Assembly (NCBI RefSeq): GCF_015291705.1
Contig: NZ_CP030050.1
Location: 1,550,001 to 1,614,000 of the forward strand
Direction of reading: 5' to 3'
DNA from: Bradyrhizobium arachidis
GTDB lineage: Bacteria; Pseudomonadota; Alphaproteobacteria; Rhizobiales; Xanthobacteraceae
Length of the DNA: 64,000 bases
The notes beneath the pieces were generated by a model. The model was given only the letters and a program-made list of their open reading frames with translations, did not search any database and was not told the origin of the DNA. Position numbers and translations under genes: made by a program. Of this stretch, positions 1 to 9,634 are shown in pieces. Each line of letters begins with the position of its first letter. Positions within the stretch are counted from its first letter, which is position 1.

Positions 1-1047
1 GATCTCACCCTTGGCGGCGAGGTCCTTGGCGAGGTTGACCAGCAGCGCCTGGGCCTCGTCGACGTCGCGCAGGCGCACCGGGCCCATCGCCGCCATGTCG
101 TCCTGCAGCATCTTGGCCGCGCGCGAGGACATGTTGCCGAAGAAGAAGTTGCGAACGTCCTCGTTGGCGCTCTTGAGCGCGACGCCGAGCTTGTCCTTGT
201 CGACGTTGCGCATCAACGTCTGGGCCGAGCCGGAATCCAGCTTCACGAGATCGTCGAAGGTGAACATCAGCGCCTTGATGCGCTCGGCGGACTCGCGGTT
301 GTCTTCTTCCAGCGAGGTGATGAAGCGGGTCTCGGTCTGGCGGTCGAAATTGTTGAAGATCTCCGCCATCACCTCGTGGGCGTCGCGGCGGCGGGTCTGC
401 GACAGGTTCGACATGAACTCGGTGCGCAGCGTCTTCTCCACGCTCTCGATCACCTCCTTCTGCACCGCTTCCATCTTCAGCATGCGGTTGACGACGTCGA
501 GCGCGAGCTCCTCGGGCAGGATGCCGAGCACACGGGCGGCGTGCTCCGACTTCAGTTTGGAGAGCACCACGGCGATGGTCTGCGGATATTCGTTCTTGAG
601 ATAGTTGGCGAGCACCTCTTCCTGCACGTTGGAGAGCTTCTCCCACATGTTGCGGCCGGCAGGGCCGCGGATCTCGTCCATGATGCCGTTGACGCGCTCC
701 GGCGGCAGATATTGCTGCAGCAGGCGCTCGGTGGCGTCGAAATTGCCCATCAGCGCGCCCGAGGCCGACATGCGCGAGACGAATTCGAGCAGCATGTCCT
801 CGACGGTGTCGACCTCGACGGTGCCGAGCGTCGACATTTCCAGCGAGAGCTGGCGCACCTCGTCGTCGTCGAGCAGGCCCCAGATCTTGCCACCATACTG
901 CTCGCCGAGTGCAAGCATCAGGATCGCGGCGCGTCGCGGCCCGGTCAGTGCTTCGACCTTGCCCGCACGATTGCCGGCGCGCTGACCGAGCGTGGAGATC
1001 ACGCTGGTGATGTCGTTCGAGTTGGCGTTTTGCAGTGAGGCGGCCAT
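1..1047 (-). CDS. fliG: Flagellar motor switch protein FliG (3' end beyond window)
   Basis: FliG is the rotor protein that sits on the MS ring and meets the stator, transmitting torque and switching. 349 codons are visible from the ATG at 1047, and the reading frame is still open at base 1. The family length is about 340-365 residues, so only the last residues are missing. The middle domain and the charged C-terminal torque helix region are readable. The gene lies 29 nt downstream of fliF on the same strand, the usual fliF-fliG order, so the two are almost certainly cotranscribed. Confidence 0.95.
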   Translation of the reverse strand, partial: MAASLQNANSNDITSVISTLGQRAGNRAGKVEALTGPRRAAILMLALGEQYGGKIWGLLDDDEVRQLSLEMSTLGTVEVDTVEDMLLEFVSRMSASGALMGNFDATERLLQQYLPPERVNGIMDEIRGPAGRNMWEKLSNVQEEVLANYLKNEYPQTIAVVLSKLKSEHAARVLGILPEELALDVVNRMLKMEAVQKEVIESVEKTLRTEFMSNLSQTRRRDAHEVMAEIFNNFDRQTETRFITSLEEDNRESAERIKALMFTFDDLVKLDSGSAQTLMRNVDKDKLGVALKSANEDVRNFFFGNMSSRAAKMLQDDMAAMGPVRLRDVDEAQALLVNLAKDLAAKGEI

Positions 1048-1076
1048 GTCAGATCACTTCTTGATTCACTTGGCAG

Positions 1077-2693
1077 TTACTTGGCTGGCTCGGTGAGCCA
1101 CTGGCGGATGATGGCGACGGTTTCGTTGGGGTTGCGCTCGGCGAGCTCGCCGACGCGGTGAACGGACTGGGCGTGGACCTGGCCCTGAATGGTGGCGACG
1201 TCGATCGCGCTCGCGGCACCGCCCGGTAGAAGCGGCTGGCCGCCTGCGGCAGGTGCGGCCTCGTCGCTCCCGGCCGGGCCTGCGAGGACGCCGGAGATGG
1301 CGGCGGCGACCTCGTCGGACGCCAGGATGCGCTTGACCAGCGGGCGGATCACCATGAACAGCACGACGAGGCCGAGCAGCATCATCACGCCGAGCTCGAC
1401 GAAGTACATGACGTCGTCCTTGGTGAACTGGAGCATGCCGAGGAAGCCGGAGGGCTCGCCGATCGGGGCGGTGGAGGGCGCATCCGCAAAGCGCAGGTTG
1501 ACGACCTCGACCTGGTCGCCGCGCTTCTGGTCGAAGCCGATCGCCGAGCGCACCAGCGCGGCGATGCGGTCGAGCTGCTCCTTGGTGCGGTCCTGATAGG
1601 CGAGGTCGCCCTTCTCGTTCTTGGAATAGATACCGTCGACCAGCACCGCGACCGAGATGCGGTTGACCCGGCCGGCTTCGGTCACCTCGGTTTTGGTGGT
1701 GCGGGAGATCTCGTAATTGTTGGTCTCTTCGGTCTTCTTGCTCTGGTCCTTGGCCGCGACGCCGTTGTTCTGCTGGTTGCCGGGCAGCTCGTTGTTGACG
1801 GTGACCTGGCCGTTGTTGTCGGCGGTGAGGCTGCTCTCTTCCCGGGTCTGGCTGGAGCGCAGCACGCGGCCCTCGGGGTCGAATTTGTCCGAGGTCTGGG
1901 TCACCTTGTTGAAGTCGAAGTCGGCGGAGAGCTGGACGCGGGCGCGGCCCGAGCCGACCACGGAGGAGACGATGTCCTCGACCTGCTTGCGCATCCGCTT
2001 CTCGAAAGCGATGCGGCGCTCGTCGCCGACCGCCTGCTCCGGATCGGTCGCGGCGCCGTCGGCGAGCAGCTGGCCGGCCTCGTCGACGATCGAGACCCGC
2101 TGCGGCTTCAGCCCGTTGACGGCGGAGGCGACGAGATGGCGGATGGCGCGGATCTGCTGCGCCTCCAGCGAGCCGCGGACGCGGACCACGATCGAGGCCG
2201 ACGGCTCCGGCGCCTCGCGCGAGAACAGCGGGCGCTCGGGCAGCACGAGGTGGACGCGGGCGGCCTGGATACGGTCGATGGCGCGGATGGTGCGGGCGAG
2301 CTCGCCTTCGAGCGCGCGCAGATGATTGATGTTCTGGACGAAGGAGGTGGTGCCGAGCGCGTCCGACTTGTCGAACACCTCGTAGCCGACGCCGCCGCCC
2401 TTGGGCAGACCGCCCTCGGCGAGCTTCATGCGCAGCCGCGTGACCTTGTCCTTGGGCACCATGATGATGCTGCCCTCATTGCGCAGCTCGAACTGGATGC
2501 CCTGGCGTTCGAGGTCCTTGATGATGCTGGAAGAATCTTCGACGCTGAGATCGGTGAACAGCGTCGTCATCTGCGGCGTGGTGACGCGCATGATGACGAA
2601 TGCGAAGAAGCCGATGAGCGCGGCGGTGACCGCGATCATCGCCCCGAACCGGGCGGCGCCGATACTTTTTAAGAAGTCCGCAAGACCTTGCAA
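1077..2693 (-). CDS. fliF: Flagellar MS-ring protein FliF
   Basis: 538 residues, the usual family length. FliF forms the inner-membrane MS ring on which the flagellar basal body and export gate assemble. A first membrane segment lies near residues 18-37, two ring-building domains follow, then a polar Gln/Asn-rich spacer and a second membrane segment near residues 430-455. The cytoplasmic tail after it is the FliG-binding part. It is followed directly by fliG. A CtrA-like site lies about 80 nt upstream, in keeping with cell-cycle control of class II flagellar genes in alphaproteobacteria. Confidence 0.96.
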   Translation of the reverse strand: MQGLADFLKSIGAARFGAMIAVTAALIGFFAFVIMRVTTPQMTTLFTDLSVEDSSSIIKDLERQGIQFELRNEGSIIMVPKDKVTRLRMKLAEGGLPKGGGVGYEVFDKSDALGTTSFVQNINHLRALEGELARTIRAIDRIQAARVHLVLPERPLFSREAPEPSASIVVRVRGSLEAQQIRAIRHLVASAVNGLKPQRVSIVDEAGQLLADGAATDPEQAVGDERRIAFEKRMRKQVEDIVSSVVGSGRARVQLSADFDFNKVTQTSDKFDPEGRVLRSSQTREESSLTADNNGQVTVNNELPGNQQNNGVAAKDQSKKTEETNNYEISRTTKTEVTEAGRVNRISVAVLVDGIYSKNEKGDLAYQDRTKEQLDRIAALVRSAIGFDQKRGDQVEVVNLRFADAPSTAPIGEPSGFLGMLQFTKDDVMYFVELGVMMLLGLVVLFMVIRPLVKRILASDEVAAAISGVLAGPAGSDEAAPAAGGQPLLPGGAASAIDVATIQGQVHAQSVHRVGELAERNPNETVAIIRQWLTEPAK

Positions 2694-2774
2694 GCAACCG
2701 CCCCGACAGCTTCGACCCGCATTCCAAGAGCGGCCGACTGGGCAATTATTGCCTAGGTGATGGTTTCGATATGG

Positions 2775-2788
2775 TTAACGAAGGTTAA
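2775..2788 (-). promoter_or_regulatory. CtrA-like site upstream of fliF
   Basis: The sequence is TTAA-N6-TTAA on either strand. The CtrA consensus is TTAA-N7-TTAA, so spacing is one base short. Its position about 82 nt upstream of the fliF start, and the presence of sciP next door, make CtrA control plausible but not shown. Confidence 0.4.
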
Positions 2789-2829
2789 GAGGTCGGACAA
2801 AAGTAGTGCCAGAAGCAAACATGAAAAAA

Positions 2830-2857
2830 ATCGGCCTCGCGGAGCGAGGCCGATTTT
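2830..2857 (-). terminator. Rho-independent terminator of sciP
   Basis: An 11-bp perfect stem (2830-2840 with 2844-2854) closes a 3-nt loop, with an A-run on the left that reads as a T-run on the minus strand. It lies just after the sciP stop codon and before the fliF promoter region. Confidence 0.85.
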
Positions 2858-2885
2858 GTTCAAAAGCTGCAATTTTCCGGATCGC

Positions 2886-3161
2886 TTACTGGCGATATTG
2901 CTGTATGCGGGTGGTGCGAAGACCCGCCAGACCGTGCTGGTCGATGGAAAACTGCCAGGAGAGGAATTCGTCGACCGTCAGGGTATAACGGCTGCAGGCC
3001 TCCTCGAGGGAGAGAAGTCCGCCACGCACAGCGGCGACGACTTCGGCCTTGCGGCGGATGACCCAGCGTTTGGTGCCGGGCGCGGGCAGGTCTGCGATCG
3101 TCAGCGGACTGCCGTCCGGCCCGATGACGTATTTTACCCTCGGGCGATGGGGTTCTGTCAT
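2886..3161 (-). CDS. sciP: SciP-type CtrA inhibitor (DUF1153)
   Basis: 91 residues from the ATG at 3161. An upstream ATG at 3182 would add seven residues not expected for the family. The protein has the SciP/DUF1153 pattern: a basic N-terminus, an ADLPAPGTKRWV core and a helix-turn-helix segment around EEACSRYTLTVDEF. In Caulobacter SciP binds the master cell-cycle regulator CtrA and blocks its recruitment of RNA polymerase at flagellar and other promoters. It sits between fliF and flgD and has its own terminator. Confidence 0.9.
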   Translation of the reverse strand: MTEPHRPRVKYVIGPDGSPLTIADLPAPGTKRWVIRRKAEVVAAVRGGLLSLEEACSRYTLTVDEFLSWQFSIDQHGLAGLRTTRIQQYRQ

Positions 3162-3422
3162 GGCGTACTCACAAACTCTCAACCACTGAACTCACGCGGT
3201 AACCTTACGCCCGGCGGCTTAAAAATCCGCTAAGCCTAAGGCTTCAATACAATTCTCGTTGAATCTTGCGGGAACGCGGCCGGCCCGGGGGGCCGAAAAC
3301 GCGGTTTCGGCGGGCCGGGCGGGGCAGAAGGTAAATACTTTACTAACAAACAGAGGCCTGAGCGCGGTGCCGCAAGCCTCTCAACCGTCGTCCAGGGGCG
3401 CGCGAAGCGCGAGCCAGGGACC

Positions 3423-3534
3423 CATAACCCCAAGGAGTAGTTTAGCGAAGACCCGGGGTTACGACCTCATGCGAGAACGATTTCCTGGGGTTATGGATCC
3501 CCGCCCCGTGCGCAATTGCGCACTAGGCGGGGAT
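3423..3534. repeat. Composite palindromic intergenic repeat
   Basis: Outer arms ataacccc (near 3425) and ggggttat (near 3487) enclose about 60 nt. Immediately after comes a nested inverted repeat: ATCCCCGCC at 3497-3505, a perfect 16-bp palindrome at 3508-3523, and GGCGGGGAT at 3526-3534. It occupies the sciP-flgD intergenic space and resembles dispersed REP-like elements of bradyrhizobia. It holds no gene. Confidence 0.6.
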
Positions 3535-3565
3535 GACATCTCGTGTTTGGCGCGCGTAGTGCGCC

Positions 3566-4273
3566 TCAATTGCTGCTGGTCGCGATGATGCTCTTCACCT
3601 GGCTCAGCGTGTAGCTGGCGCCGTCGATCGTCAGCAGCGGCGGCGACTGGGTCAGGTCGACGGAGGACACCACGCCCTGCACCTGCGCGGCGATGCCGAC
3701 ATTGTTGTTCGCGACGTCCTTGCCCGTGGCCGAGATCGTGTACTTGCCGTCGGGCCATTGCGTGCCGTCATTGCCCTGGCCGTTCCAGGTGAAGGGAATG
3801 TCGGTGCCGGCAGAGGCAGTGTATTTGCCGGTGAACACGGTCTGGCCGCTGGCATTGGCGACGGTGATGTCGACGGTGGAGTCGGTCGGCACGTTGAGAT
3901 GCCAGGTCGCCGACGATTTCGTCATGGTCGCGGTCGAGCCGTCGACCAGGGCCGTCTTGCCGACGAAGCCGAGTGCCTGGGTCGCCTGCGTGGTCTGCTG
4001 CAACGTGACGAGCTGCGACAGCGAATCGTTGGTCTTGAGCTGCTGCTCGACGCCGGCGAACTGCACCAGCTGCTGGGTGAACTGGTTGGTGTCGAGCGGA
4101 TCGAGCGGGTTCTGGTTCTGCAGCTGCGTCGTCAGCAGCGTCAGGAACGTCTGGAAGTTGCCGGCGAGCGTCGAGCCCGTGCTCGAGCTCAGCGACGAGT
4201 TCGATGAGGATTTCGGGACGTCCGTCGTGCCGGAGACGGGCGTAGGCGCGGTGGTGGCATTCGTGGTGGTCAT
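3566..4273 (-). CDS. flgD: Flagellar hook-capping protein FlgD
   Basis: 235 residues. FlgD caps the growing hook and is needed for hook subunit assembly outside the cell. The N-terminal FlgD signature is present (NFQTFLTLLTTQLQNQNPLD, residues about 39-58), followed by the beta-rich FLG/Tudor-like region with the WNGQGNDG...WPDGKY pattern. A GAGGAG ribosome-binding site precedes the ATG. It begins 13 nt after the fliK stop, so fliK-flgD form an operon. Confidence 0.93.
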   Translation of the reverse strand: MTTTNATTAPTPVSGTTDVPKSSSNSSLSSSTGSTLAGNFQTFLTLLTTQLQNQNPLDPLDTNQFTQQLVQFAGVEQQLKTNDSLSQLVTLQQTTQATQALGFVGKTALVDGSTATMTKSSATWHLNVPTDSTVDITVANASGQTVFTGKYTASAGTDIPFTWNGQGNDGTQWPDGKYTISATGKDVANNNVGIAAQVQGVVSSVDLTQSPPLLTIDGASYTLSQVKSIIATSSN

Positions 4274-4286
4274 TGTCGAATACTCC

Positions 4287-5975
4287 TCACACTCTGATGT
4301 CGACGCCGCTGCTCGATCCGAGCATGCGGCCGTAGCCGCGCCCGACGGGCGCTGCGGTAACGCTTTCGTCCTCGCTGATGATCAGCCGGCGGGCATTGCC
4401 GCCATTGTCGTTGTTCTGGCCGGATTGCTGGCCCGATGAATTCTGGTCGCGCAGGCTGAAGGACAGCCCGTTGCTGCCGGTCTTGAATCCGGCATCGTCG
4501 AGCGCGCGCTGCAATTGCGGCGCATCCTGCTTCAGCATCGCCAGCGTCTCCGGCTTCTCGACCGTGAGATGCGAGGTGACCTGGCCGTTGCGGTCGACAT
4601 TGATGCGGACATCGATGCGGCCGAGCTCGACCGGATCGAGGCTGATGTCGAACCGCGTCTTGCCAGCGCGCGCGGCTGCGGCGATCTCGATCGGCACCGC
4701 GTTGAGCGGCACAGCCGTATTGGTGGCCGCGGTCGCGGTGAGCGTCGCGGTCGAAGCGGTCGCGGCCGACGTCGTATTGGTCACCGGCGCTTGGATGGCG
4801 GATGCAGCCTGCGCGCTGGTATCGGTCGTGGGCACGGCGGCTTGCGCGCTCGCATGGTGCGTGGTGGTGGCGGGTGTCGCATCGGCGACGCCGGCCTTCG
4901 CATCGGCCTTGGCGTCGACCGTGCCGGAATCGGCTTGCGGCTTGATGCCTTGCGCATGCGCGGCGTTGGCGGTCGTCGCTGCCGGACCTTGTGTGGTGGC
5001 GTTGGCCTTGCCTGCGTCCTGACCGATATTGGAGACGTCGGTCTGGCCTTGCGCGGTGGCGGCGGCCTTGAACGAGGTTTTTGGCGTGCCGAGGTCGGCG
5101 ACGGCGATCAGGCCGCCGCTGGTCTTGGCATCGGTCGCGGTGCCATCGGTGGTGGCCGTATCCCCGAGCGTTGCCGAGGTGTCGGCAGCGACCTTGGCGC
5201 CGGCCGTCTTGGCGCTCTTGTCGCCCGCCGTTGCGGTGTCGGTCTTGTTGCCCGCGATCTGCGCCGCGGTGGAGGCGCTGGCGGCAAGGCCGGCGGCGGC
5301 GATCGTCAGCGGGGATGCGGCATCGGATGCCTGGTTAGCTGTGGCATTGGGATCGACCGGTACGACGGGCGCGGCAACGGGAATCGCGTTTGGATCGGGC
5401 ACGGCCGCCTGCGTCGCGCCGGTCTGCGCGGTCGCCGTGGCATCGACGGCGGCGGCAAGCCCATCGGTGGTGTCGTTCTTGTCAGCCTTGGTCTGGTCGG
5501 ACTTGTCCGCCGGCTTGGCGTCGGAGGTCTCGGACTTGTCCTTGGCCTTGCCGGCCTTGTCAGCCGCTTTGGCCGAATCGGTTGTCGTGTCGCTGCTGGC
5601 GCTCGTGGACGGCTCGGTGTCGTCGCTCGCTTTGCTCTGCGAGGAGGAGTCGCTCGATGACGTGTCGCGCGTGCTGCGGTCCGAGGCGGAGGAGGACGAG
5701 GTCGCGGAATCGGACCGGCGCGGCGCGGCGTCCTGCGTGCCTGCGTTGTTGCTGATCGCCTGGGTGTTGCTGTCGACCAGCGAGCCGAAGGAGTCGGAGG
5801 TGTCCCTGCTGCCCTGCGACTTGGCGGGCTTTTGCTGCGCGCTCGGAACTTGCACGCTGGCGGCTACATCTGACGTCCGACCGACCACAGGCGACCTCTT
5901 GGAAACATCTTCGGCATAAGTGGTAGCAAGGAGTGGGCCAGCCTTCCGGACGCGTATTTTATATAGCGAAATCAA
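4287..5975 (-). CDS. fliK: Flagellar hook-length control protein FliK
   Basis: 562 residues with a very long Ala/Thr/Ser/Asp-rich, low-complexity N-terminal part, as expected of the molecular-ruler region. A conserved C-terminal Flg_hook domain follows (around ARAGKTRFDISLDPVELGRI). FliK is secreted through the flagellar export system and triggers the switch from hook to filament substrates. The start used is TTG at 5975 because no ATG lies in frame nearby. It is cotranscribed with flgD and divergent from mnmA. Confidence 0.85.
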   Translation of the reverse strand: MISLYKIRVRKAGPLLATTYAEDVSKRSPVVGRTSDVAASVQVPSAQQKPAKSQGSRDTSDSFGSLVDSNTQAISNNAGTQDAAPRRSDSATSSSSASDRSTRDTSSSDSSSQSKASDDTEPSTSASSDTTTDSAKAADKAGKAKDKSETSDAKPADKSDQTKADKNDTTDGLAAAVDATATAQTGATQAAVPDPNAIPVAAPVVPVDPNATANQASDAASPLTIAAAGLAASASTAAQIAGNKTDTATAGDKSAKTAGAKVAADTSATLGDTATTDGTATDAKTSGGLIAVADLGTPKTSFKAAATAQGQTDVSNIGQDAGKANATTQGPAATTANAAHAQGIKPQADSGTVDAKADAKAGVADATPATTTHHASAQAAVPTTDTSAQAASAIQAPVTNTTSAATASTATLTATAATNTAVPLNAVPIEIAAAARAGKTRFDISLDPVELGRIDVRINVDRNGQVTSHLTVEKPETLAMLKQDAPQLQRALDDAGFKTGSNGLSFSLRDQNSSGQQSGQNNDNGGNARRLIISEDESVTAAPVGRGYGRMLGSSSGVDIRV

Positions 5976-6233
5976 TAAGTTGAAGAATCGGCGTCACCCT
6001 CCGCGCCCTTTTTGCGGCCCCGCCATTTCTGCCGCCCCGGCAAGAATTGCCCTAAGCGCGCCGCGCGCGTGATTGCTTCACCGGAATGGCGCCTATATTA
6101 AAGAGGCAGCTCTCAGCCGCTTTCGACCGGGCAAGCCGTGCCCTTCGGGAACCAAAGTTCCCGGGGAGCGCCGATGTCCCGGTCAGAAGCAAATTGCGGA
6201 TCGCCGAACGCCGCCGTCACAAGCTTTAAAGTC

Positions 6234-7415
6234 ATGCTCAACAGTCTGGATCTCGAAGGCCGACCTGAGGATACCAGGGTCGTCGTTGCCATGTCGGGCG
6301 GCGTCGATTCCTCGACGACGGCTGCGCTGCTCAAGGCTGAGGGCTATGACGTCGTCGGCATCACGCTCCAGCTCTACGACCATGGCGCGGCGACCCATCG
6401 CAAGGGCGCCTGCTGCGCCGGCCAGGACATCCACGACGCCCGCGACGTCGCGGCGAAACTCGGCATTCCCCATTACGTGCTCGACTACGAGGACCGCTTT
6501 CGCGAGTCCGTCATCGACAACTTCGCCGACAGCTACGCGCTCGGCGAGACGCCGGTGCCGTGCATCGAGTGCAACCGCTCCGTCAAATTCCGCGACCTGC
6601 TGAAGACCGCGCGCGAATTGGGCGCGCAGGCGCTCGCCACCGGCCATTACGTCGCTTCGCGCCGTCGCGATGACGGCTCGCGTGCGCTGGTCTGCGCCGC
6701 AGACAGCGACCGCGACCAGAGCTACTTCCTGTTCGCGACCACGCAAGAGCAGCTGGATTTCCTGCGCTTCCCGCTCGGCGACATGACCAAGCCCGAGACG
6801 CGCGAGCTCGCGCGCCGCTTCGGACTCGCCGTCGCCGACAAGCACGACAGCCAGGACATCTGCTTCGTGCCGACCGGGCGCTACACCGACATCATCACGC
6901 GCCTGCGCCCGAACGCGATGGACCCCGGCGACATCGTCGATCTCGAGGGACGCGTGCTCGGCCGCCACAACGGCATCGCCAATTTCACCGTCGGCCAGCG
7001 CCGCGGCCTCGGCATTGCGGCTCACGCGCCGCTGTTCGTGGTGCGGCTCGATGCCGCAAACCGCCGCGTCGTCGTCGGCCCGCGCGATGCGCTGAAGATG
7101 CACCGCATCAGCTTGCGCGACGTCAACTGGATCGGAGGCGGCGACATCGACCCCGCTATCGGCAATGGCCTTGAGATGTTCGTTCGCGTGCGTTCGACCC
7201 GCTCGCCGCAGCCGGCCTGGCTGCGCGGGGCGAACGGTCACTACGAGGTCGAGCTCGTCGCCGGCGAAGAGGGCGTCTCGCCGGGACAAGCCTGCGTGTT
7301 CTACGACGCGCCCAGCGGGCAGGCGCGCGTGCTCGGCGGCGGCTTTATCCAGAGCGCCACGGCGAAGGTGACGGCGAGTTCAGCGAGGCCACTCGCGGAA
7401 GCCGTCCGCGGCTAA
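6234..7415 (+). CDS. mnmA: tRNA-specific 2-thiouridylase MnmA
   Basis: 393 residues from the ATG at 6234; upstream ATGs at 6138 and 6174 would add a tail not typical of the family. MnmA places the sulfur at position 2 of the wobble uridine in tRNA-Lys, -Glu and -Gln. The PP-loop ATPase motif SGGVDSS is near residues 23-29. The two catalytic cysteines are in [11 protein letters not shown] and [10 protein letters not shown]. The C-terminal beta-barrel is complete. It is divergent from fliK. Confidence 0.96.
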   Translation: MLNSLDLEGRPEDTRVVVAMSGGVDSSTTAALLKAEGYDVVGITLQLYDHGAATHRKGACCAGQDIHDARDVAAKLGIPHYVLDYEDRFRESVIDNFADSYALGETPVPCIECNRSVKFRDLLKTARELGAQALATGHYVASRRRDDGSRALVCAADSDRDQSYFLFATTQEQLDFLRFPLGDMTKPETRELARRFGLAVADKHDSQDICFVPTGRYTDIITRLRPNAMDPGDIVDLEGRVLGRHNGIANFTVGQRRGLGIAAHAPLFVVRLDAANRRVVVGPRDALKMHRISLRDVNWIGGGDIDPAIGNGLEMFVRVRSTRSPQPAWLRGANGHYEVELVAGEEGVSPGQACVFYDAPSGQARVLGGGFIQSATAKVTASSARPLAEAVRG

Positions 7416-7436
7416 GTAATTTCCGGGGCAGGGGGC

Positions 7437-8075
7437 ATGGCAGCAGACATCTCGCGGGCCGGGGTCGAGAAGGCCTATGGCCGCTGGGCGCCGGTCTACG
7501 ATCTCGTATTCGGCAAGGTGTTCGACGCCGGACGGCAGTCGACCATCGCGGAGGCCGACCGCATCGGCGGCCGCATCCTCGATGTCGGCGTCGGCACCGG
7601 CCTGTCGTTATCCGATTACGCGCGCACCACAAAAATCTGCGGCGTCGACATATCCGAGCCGATGCTGCGCAAGGCGCAGGCGCGCGTGCGTGCGCTCAGG
7701 CTTTCCAACGTCGAAGTGCTCTCGGTGATGGACGCGAAGAATCTCGCCTTCCCCGGAAACTTCTTTGACGCGGTGGTCGCGCAATATGTCATCACCGCCG
7801 TGCCCGACCCCGAAGGCACGCTCGACGAGTTCGTGCGCGTGCTCAAGCCCGGCGGCGAGCTGATCCTCGTCAACCACATCGGCGCCGAGAAGGGTTTTCG
7901 CAAACTCTCCGAGCTCGCCTTCGCGCCGCTCGCCCGCCGCCTCGGCTGGCGTCCGGAATTCCCGTGGGCCCGCCTCGTAGGCTGGGCCGCCAAGCACGGC
8001 GGCGTCACGCTCACCGAGCGCAGGCCGATGCCGCCGATGGGCCATTTCTCGCTGATCCGCTACCGCAAGGACTGA
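7437..8075 (+). CDS. pmtA: SAM-dependent methyltransferase, PmtA-like
   Basis: 212 residues. A class I SAM fold is readable: ILDVGVGTGLSLSDY (motif I) and VLKPGGELILVNH (motif post-III). The N-terminal RWAPVYDLVFGKVFDAGR block matches the Rhodobacter/Rhizobium type phosphatidylethanolamine N-methyltransferase, which makes phosphatidylcholine by three successive methylations at the inner membrane. It starts 22 nt after mnmA and may be cotranscribed. The family call is good; the exact substrate is inferred from the family. Confidence 0.8.
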   Translation: MAADISRAGVEKAYGRWAPVYDLVFGKVFDAGRQSTIAEADRIGGRILDVGVGTGLSLSDYARTTKICGVDISEPMLRKAQARVRALRLSNVEVLSVMDAKNLAFPGNFFDAVVAQYVITAVPDPEGTLDEFVRVLKPGGELILVNHIGAEKGFRKLSELAFAPLARRLGWRPEFPWARLVGWAAKHGGVTLTERRPMPPMGHFSLIRYRKD

Positions 8076-8106
8076 CGGCGAGCCCGGCGCGCCGCCAAGT
8101 CGGCAG

Positions 8107-8275
8107 TGCGCTCCCTCCCCCCGCGAGCGGGGGAGGGTTCGGGAGAGGGCTCTCTCCACGCGCGATATTTCGCGAGTTGCTCCGTCATTGCGAAGCGAAG
8201 CAATCCAGACTGTCGCGGCGAATCGAGACCTCATCCTGAGGAGCCCGCGAAGCGGGCGTCGAAGGATGCGCGGCG
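8107..8275. repeat. Intergenic palindromic repeats
   Basis: A run of C-rich and G-rich inverted repeats (around 8112-8150), followed by a hairpin-forming segment with the arms agcccgcgaag / cgggcgtcgaag (around 8240-8265). These look like the dispersed extragenic repeats frequent in Bradyrhizobium and Rhodopseudomonas. No gene is seen in this interval. Confidence 0.45.
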
Positions 8276-8355
8276 CGGAAACCCGCGACATTCCAGCGCT
8301 TCAATTCGTCGTGCGCCAGCCGGAACCTCCGTATAGGCGCAGACGTTTTCTCCCC

Positions 8356-8718
8356 ATGCGCACGACATCAAACATCATCTTGGCCAGCCTCCTGATCGCC
8401 GCCTCCGGCAGCGCGATCGCGCAGGCTCCGCCCGCCCCGGCGACGCCGCCGCAACAGACCGCGCCGCCTTCCCCGCAACACGCGGCCAACTGCACCCCGC
8501 AGGACCGCCCGAACCGCGCCACCGCGCCTGACGGCACCACCACCGGCCAGGCCCGGGAACCGCTCGGCGACAAATTGGCAAAGTCCGACGGCGTGATCTG
8601 TCCGCCCGCGGGCGTCGACCCCGAAATGCACGCCCCGGCGCCGAGCACGGAGGGCAGCATGCCCGTCATCCCGCCCCCCGGCAGCCCCGGTGGCGACCAG
8701 ACGGTCAGGCCGAAATAG
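8356..8718 (+). CDS. Small exported proline-rich protein
   Basis: 120 residues from the ATG at 8356. A clear Sec signal peptide ends around ASGSAIAQA. The mature part is rich in Pro, Ala and Thr and contains two cysteines (residues about 45 and 78), which could form a disulfide in the periplasm. No known domain is recognised. Its own low-complexity character makes homology-based function assignment unlikely. Confidence 0.65.
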   Translation: MRTTSNIILASLLIAASGSAIAQAPPAPATPPQQTAPPSPQHAANCTPQDRPNRATAPDGTTTGQAREPLGDKLAKSDGVICPPAGVDPEMHAPAPSTEGSMPVIPPPGSPGGDQTVRPK

Positions 8719-8981
8719 GGCCGGCTCGGCCGGGCTCTCCTTTGCCTCTCCGCCTCTCCCCGCGCGCGGGGAGAGGCCAGAATCCGCATCAGCGCGAATT
8801 CCAGGCGAGGGCGACTCTTCGCGACTCCAGTGCGTGAAAACGGGCGAATCGGTCTCAAACGGCGCGATTCACCAGCGAAATCACCCCCTCAATCGCCCCA
8901 CTTTGCTTGACTTCCCGCCGCCCCCTTCCTTATATGCCGCGCGTTCGCGAGATCGGCCTCAGTCGCCGCCGCGATCCCTGT

Positions 8982-9058
8982 GGCGGGGTAGCTCAGCTGG
9001 TTAGAGCACGGGAATCATAATCCTGGGGTCGGGGGTTCGAGTCCCTCCCCCGCTACCA
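8982..9058 (+). tRNA. tRNA-Met (CAT), elongator
   Basis: A complete cloverleaf with a 7-bp acceptor stem (8982-8988 with 9048-9054, first pair G-U), anticodon loop ATCATAA giving anticodon CAT, a standard T-arm with GGTTCGAGTCC, discriminator A at 9055 and an encoded CCA at 9056-9058. The elongator-type rather than initiator-type first pair supports elongator tRNA-Met. Accessory sequence starts directly after the CCA, marking a likely island integration site. Confidence 0.95.
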
Positions 9059-9282
9059 TGGAATTTCCCCGTAAAAATAATAGCTTAGATTGGTCTTCGG
9101 CTCTCGGATTTCTTGTTCGAAAATCCGAATTATCCTCACCGTACCCACTTTTGTACCCAAGATTCGGATCCTTGCGGGATTTTACACCGACGCCTGCGCG
9201 GATGCGGATTTCTCCACCTCGATGCGGATTCTTACACCTCGGCGCCGGTTCAGCTTTTTTCTGCGCGCGCCGTAACAGGAAA
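9059..9282. other. Gap after tRNA with short repeats
   Basis: No gene is supported. Two imperfect copies of a GCGG(G)ATTYTTACACC-like word occur (near 9173-9190 and 9223-9240), and gatgcggatt occurs twice (near 9200 and 9220). They sit just downstream of the tRNA 3' end, where recombinase arm sites would be expected, but no integrase gene is adjacent. Confidence 0.3.
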
Positions 9283-9369
9283 CTAGTTCCCTATTACGAT
9301 TCCTTGCGCTTCGGCACTCGGCGCCCGCGCAGGAAGCCATGGCTCGCCTTCGCCTAGACGTCGGCGAGC

Positions 9370-9507
9370 TCCCGCTCGAGCATGCTGTTCGCTCAGCGCC
9401 TTGATGGTCGCAAGCATGTCGCTGCCGCACGCCTCGATCGCCTGCGCGGCCGCGATCCCAAGCTCGGCGGCCTCGTCGACGGGTTGCTGCTCGGCGGGAT
9501 CTGACAT
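9370..9507 (-). pseudogene. Small conserved-type protein with C-terminal frameshift
   Basis: From the ATG at 9507 (AGGA ribosome-binding site eight bases upstream) the frame reads an acidic N-terminus and an AAQAIEACGSDMLATIKAL core. The frame then leaves what looks like the proper ending: the NSMLERELADV-stop expected of such a protein is found intact in another frame just downstream. This suggests a small deletion around 9395-9400. Function unknown; the reconstruction is my inference. Confidence 0.4.
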
Positions 9508-9634
9508 CGAAGGATTCCTGGAGCATGCAGCGTTCGGGTGACGAAGCCGCGGCTGCGTCACCTCATCGCTGCATCTGTTGACTGTGAAACCATCTTGTTC
9601 TCTATTCGTTCTCCGGTCAATTGGAGTCTAGCGT

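Noticed and set aside
4378..5919. Long plus-strand frames opposite fliK
   Set aside because: They mirror the low-complexity Ala/Thr/Asp-rich fliK sequence; FliK has the conserved C-terminal domain.
9058..9357. A gene directly after the tRNA
   Set aside because: The frame is short of any ribosome-binding site and has no recognisable sequence; it starts within the CCA end of the tRNA.
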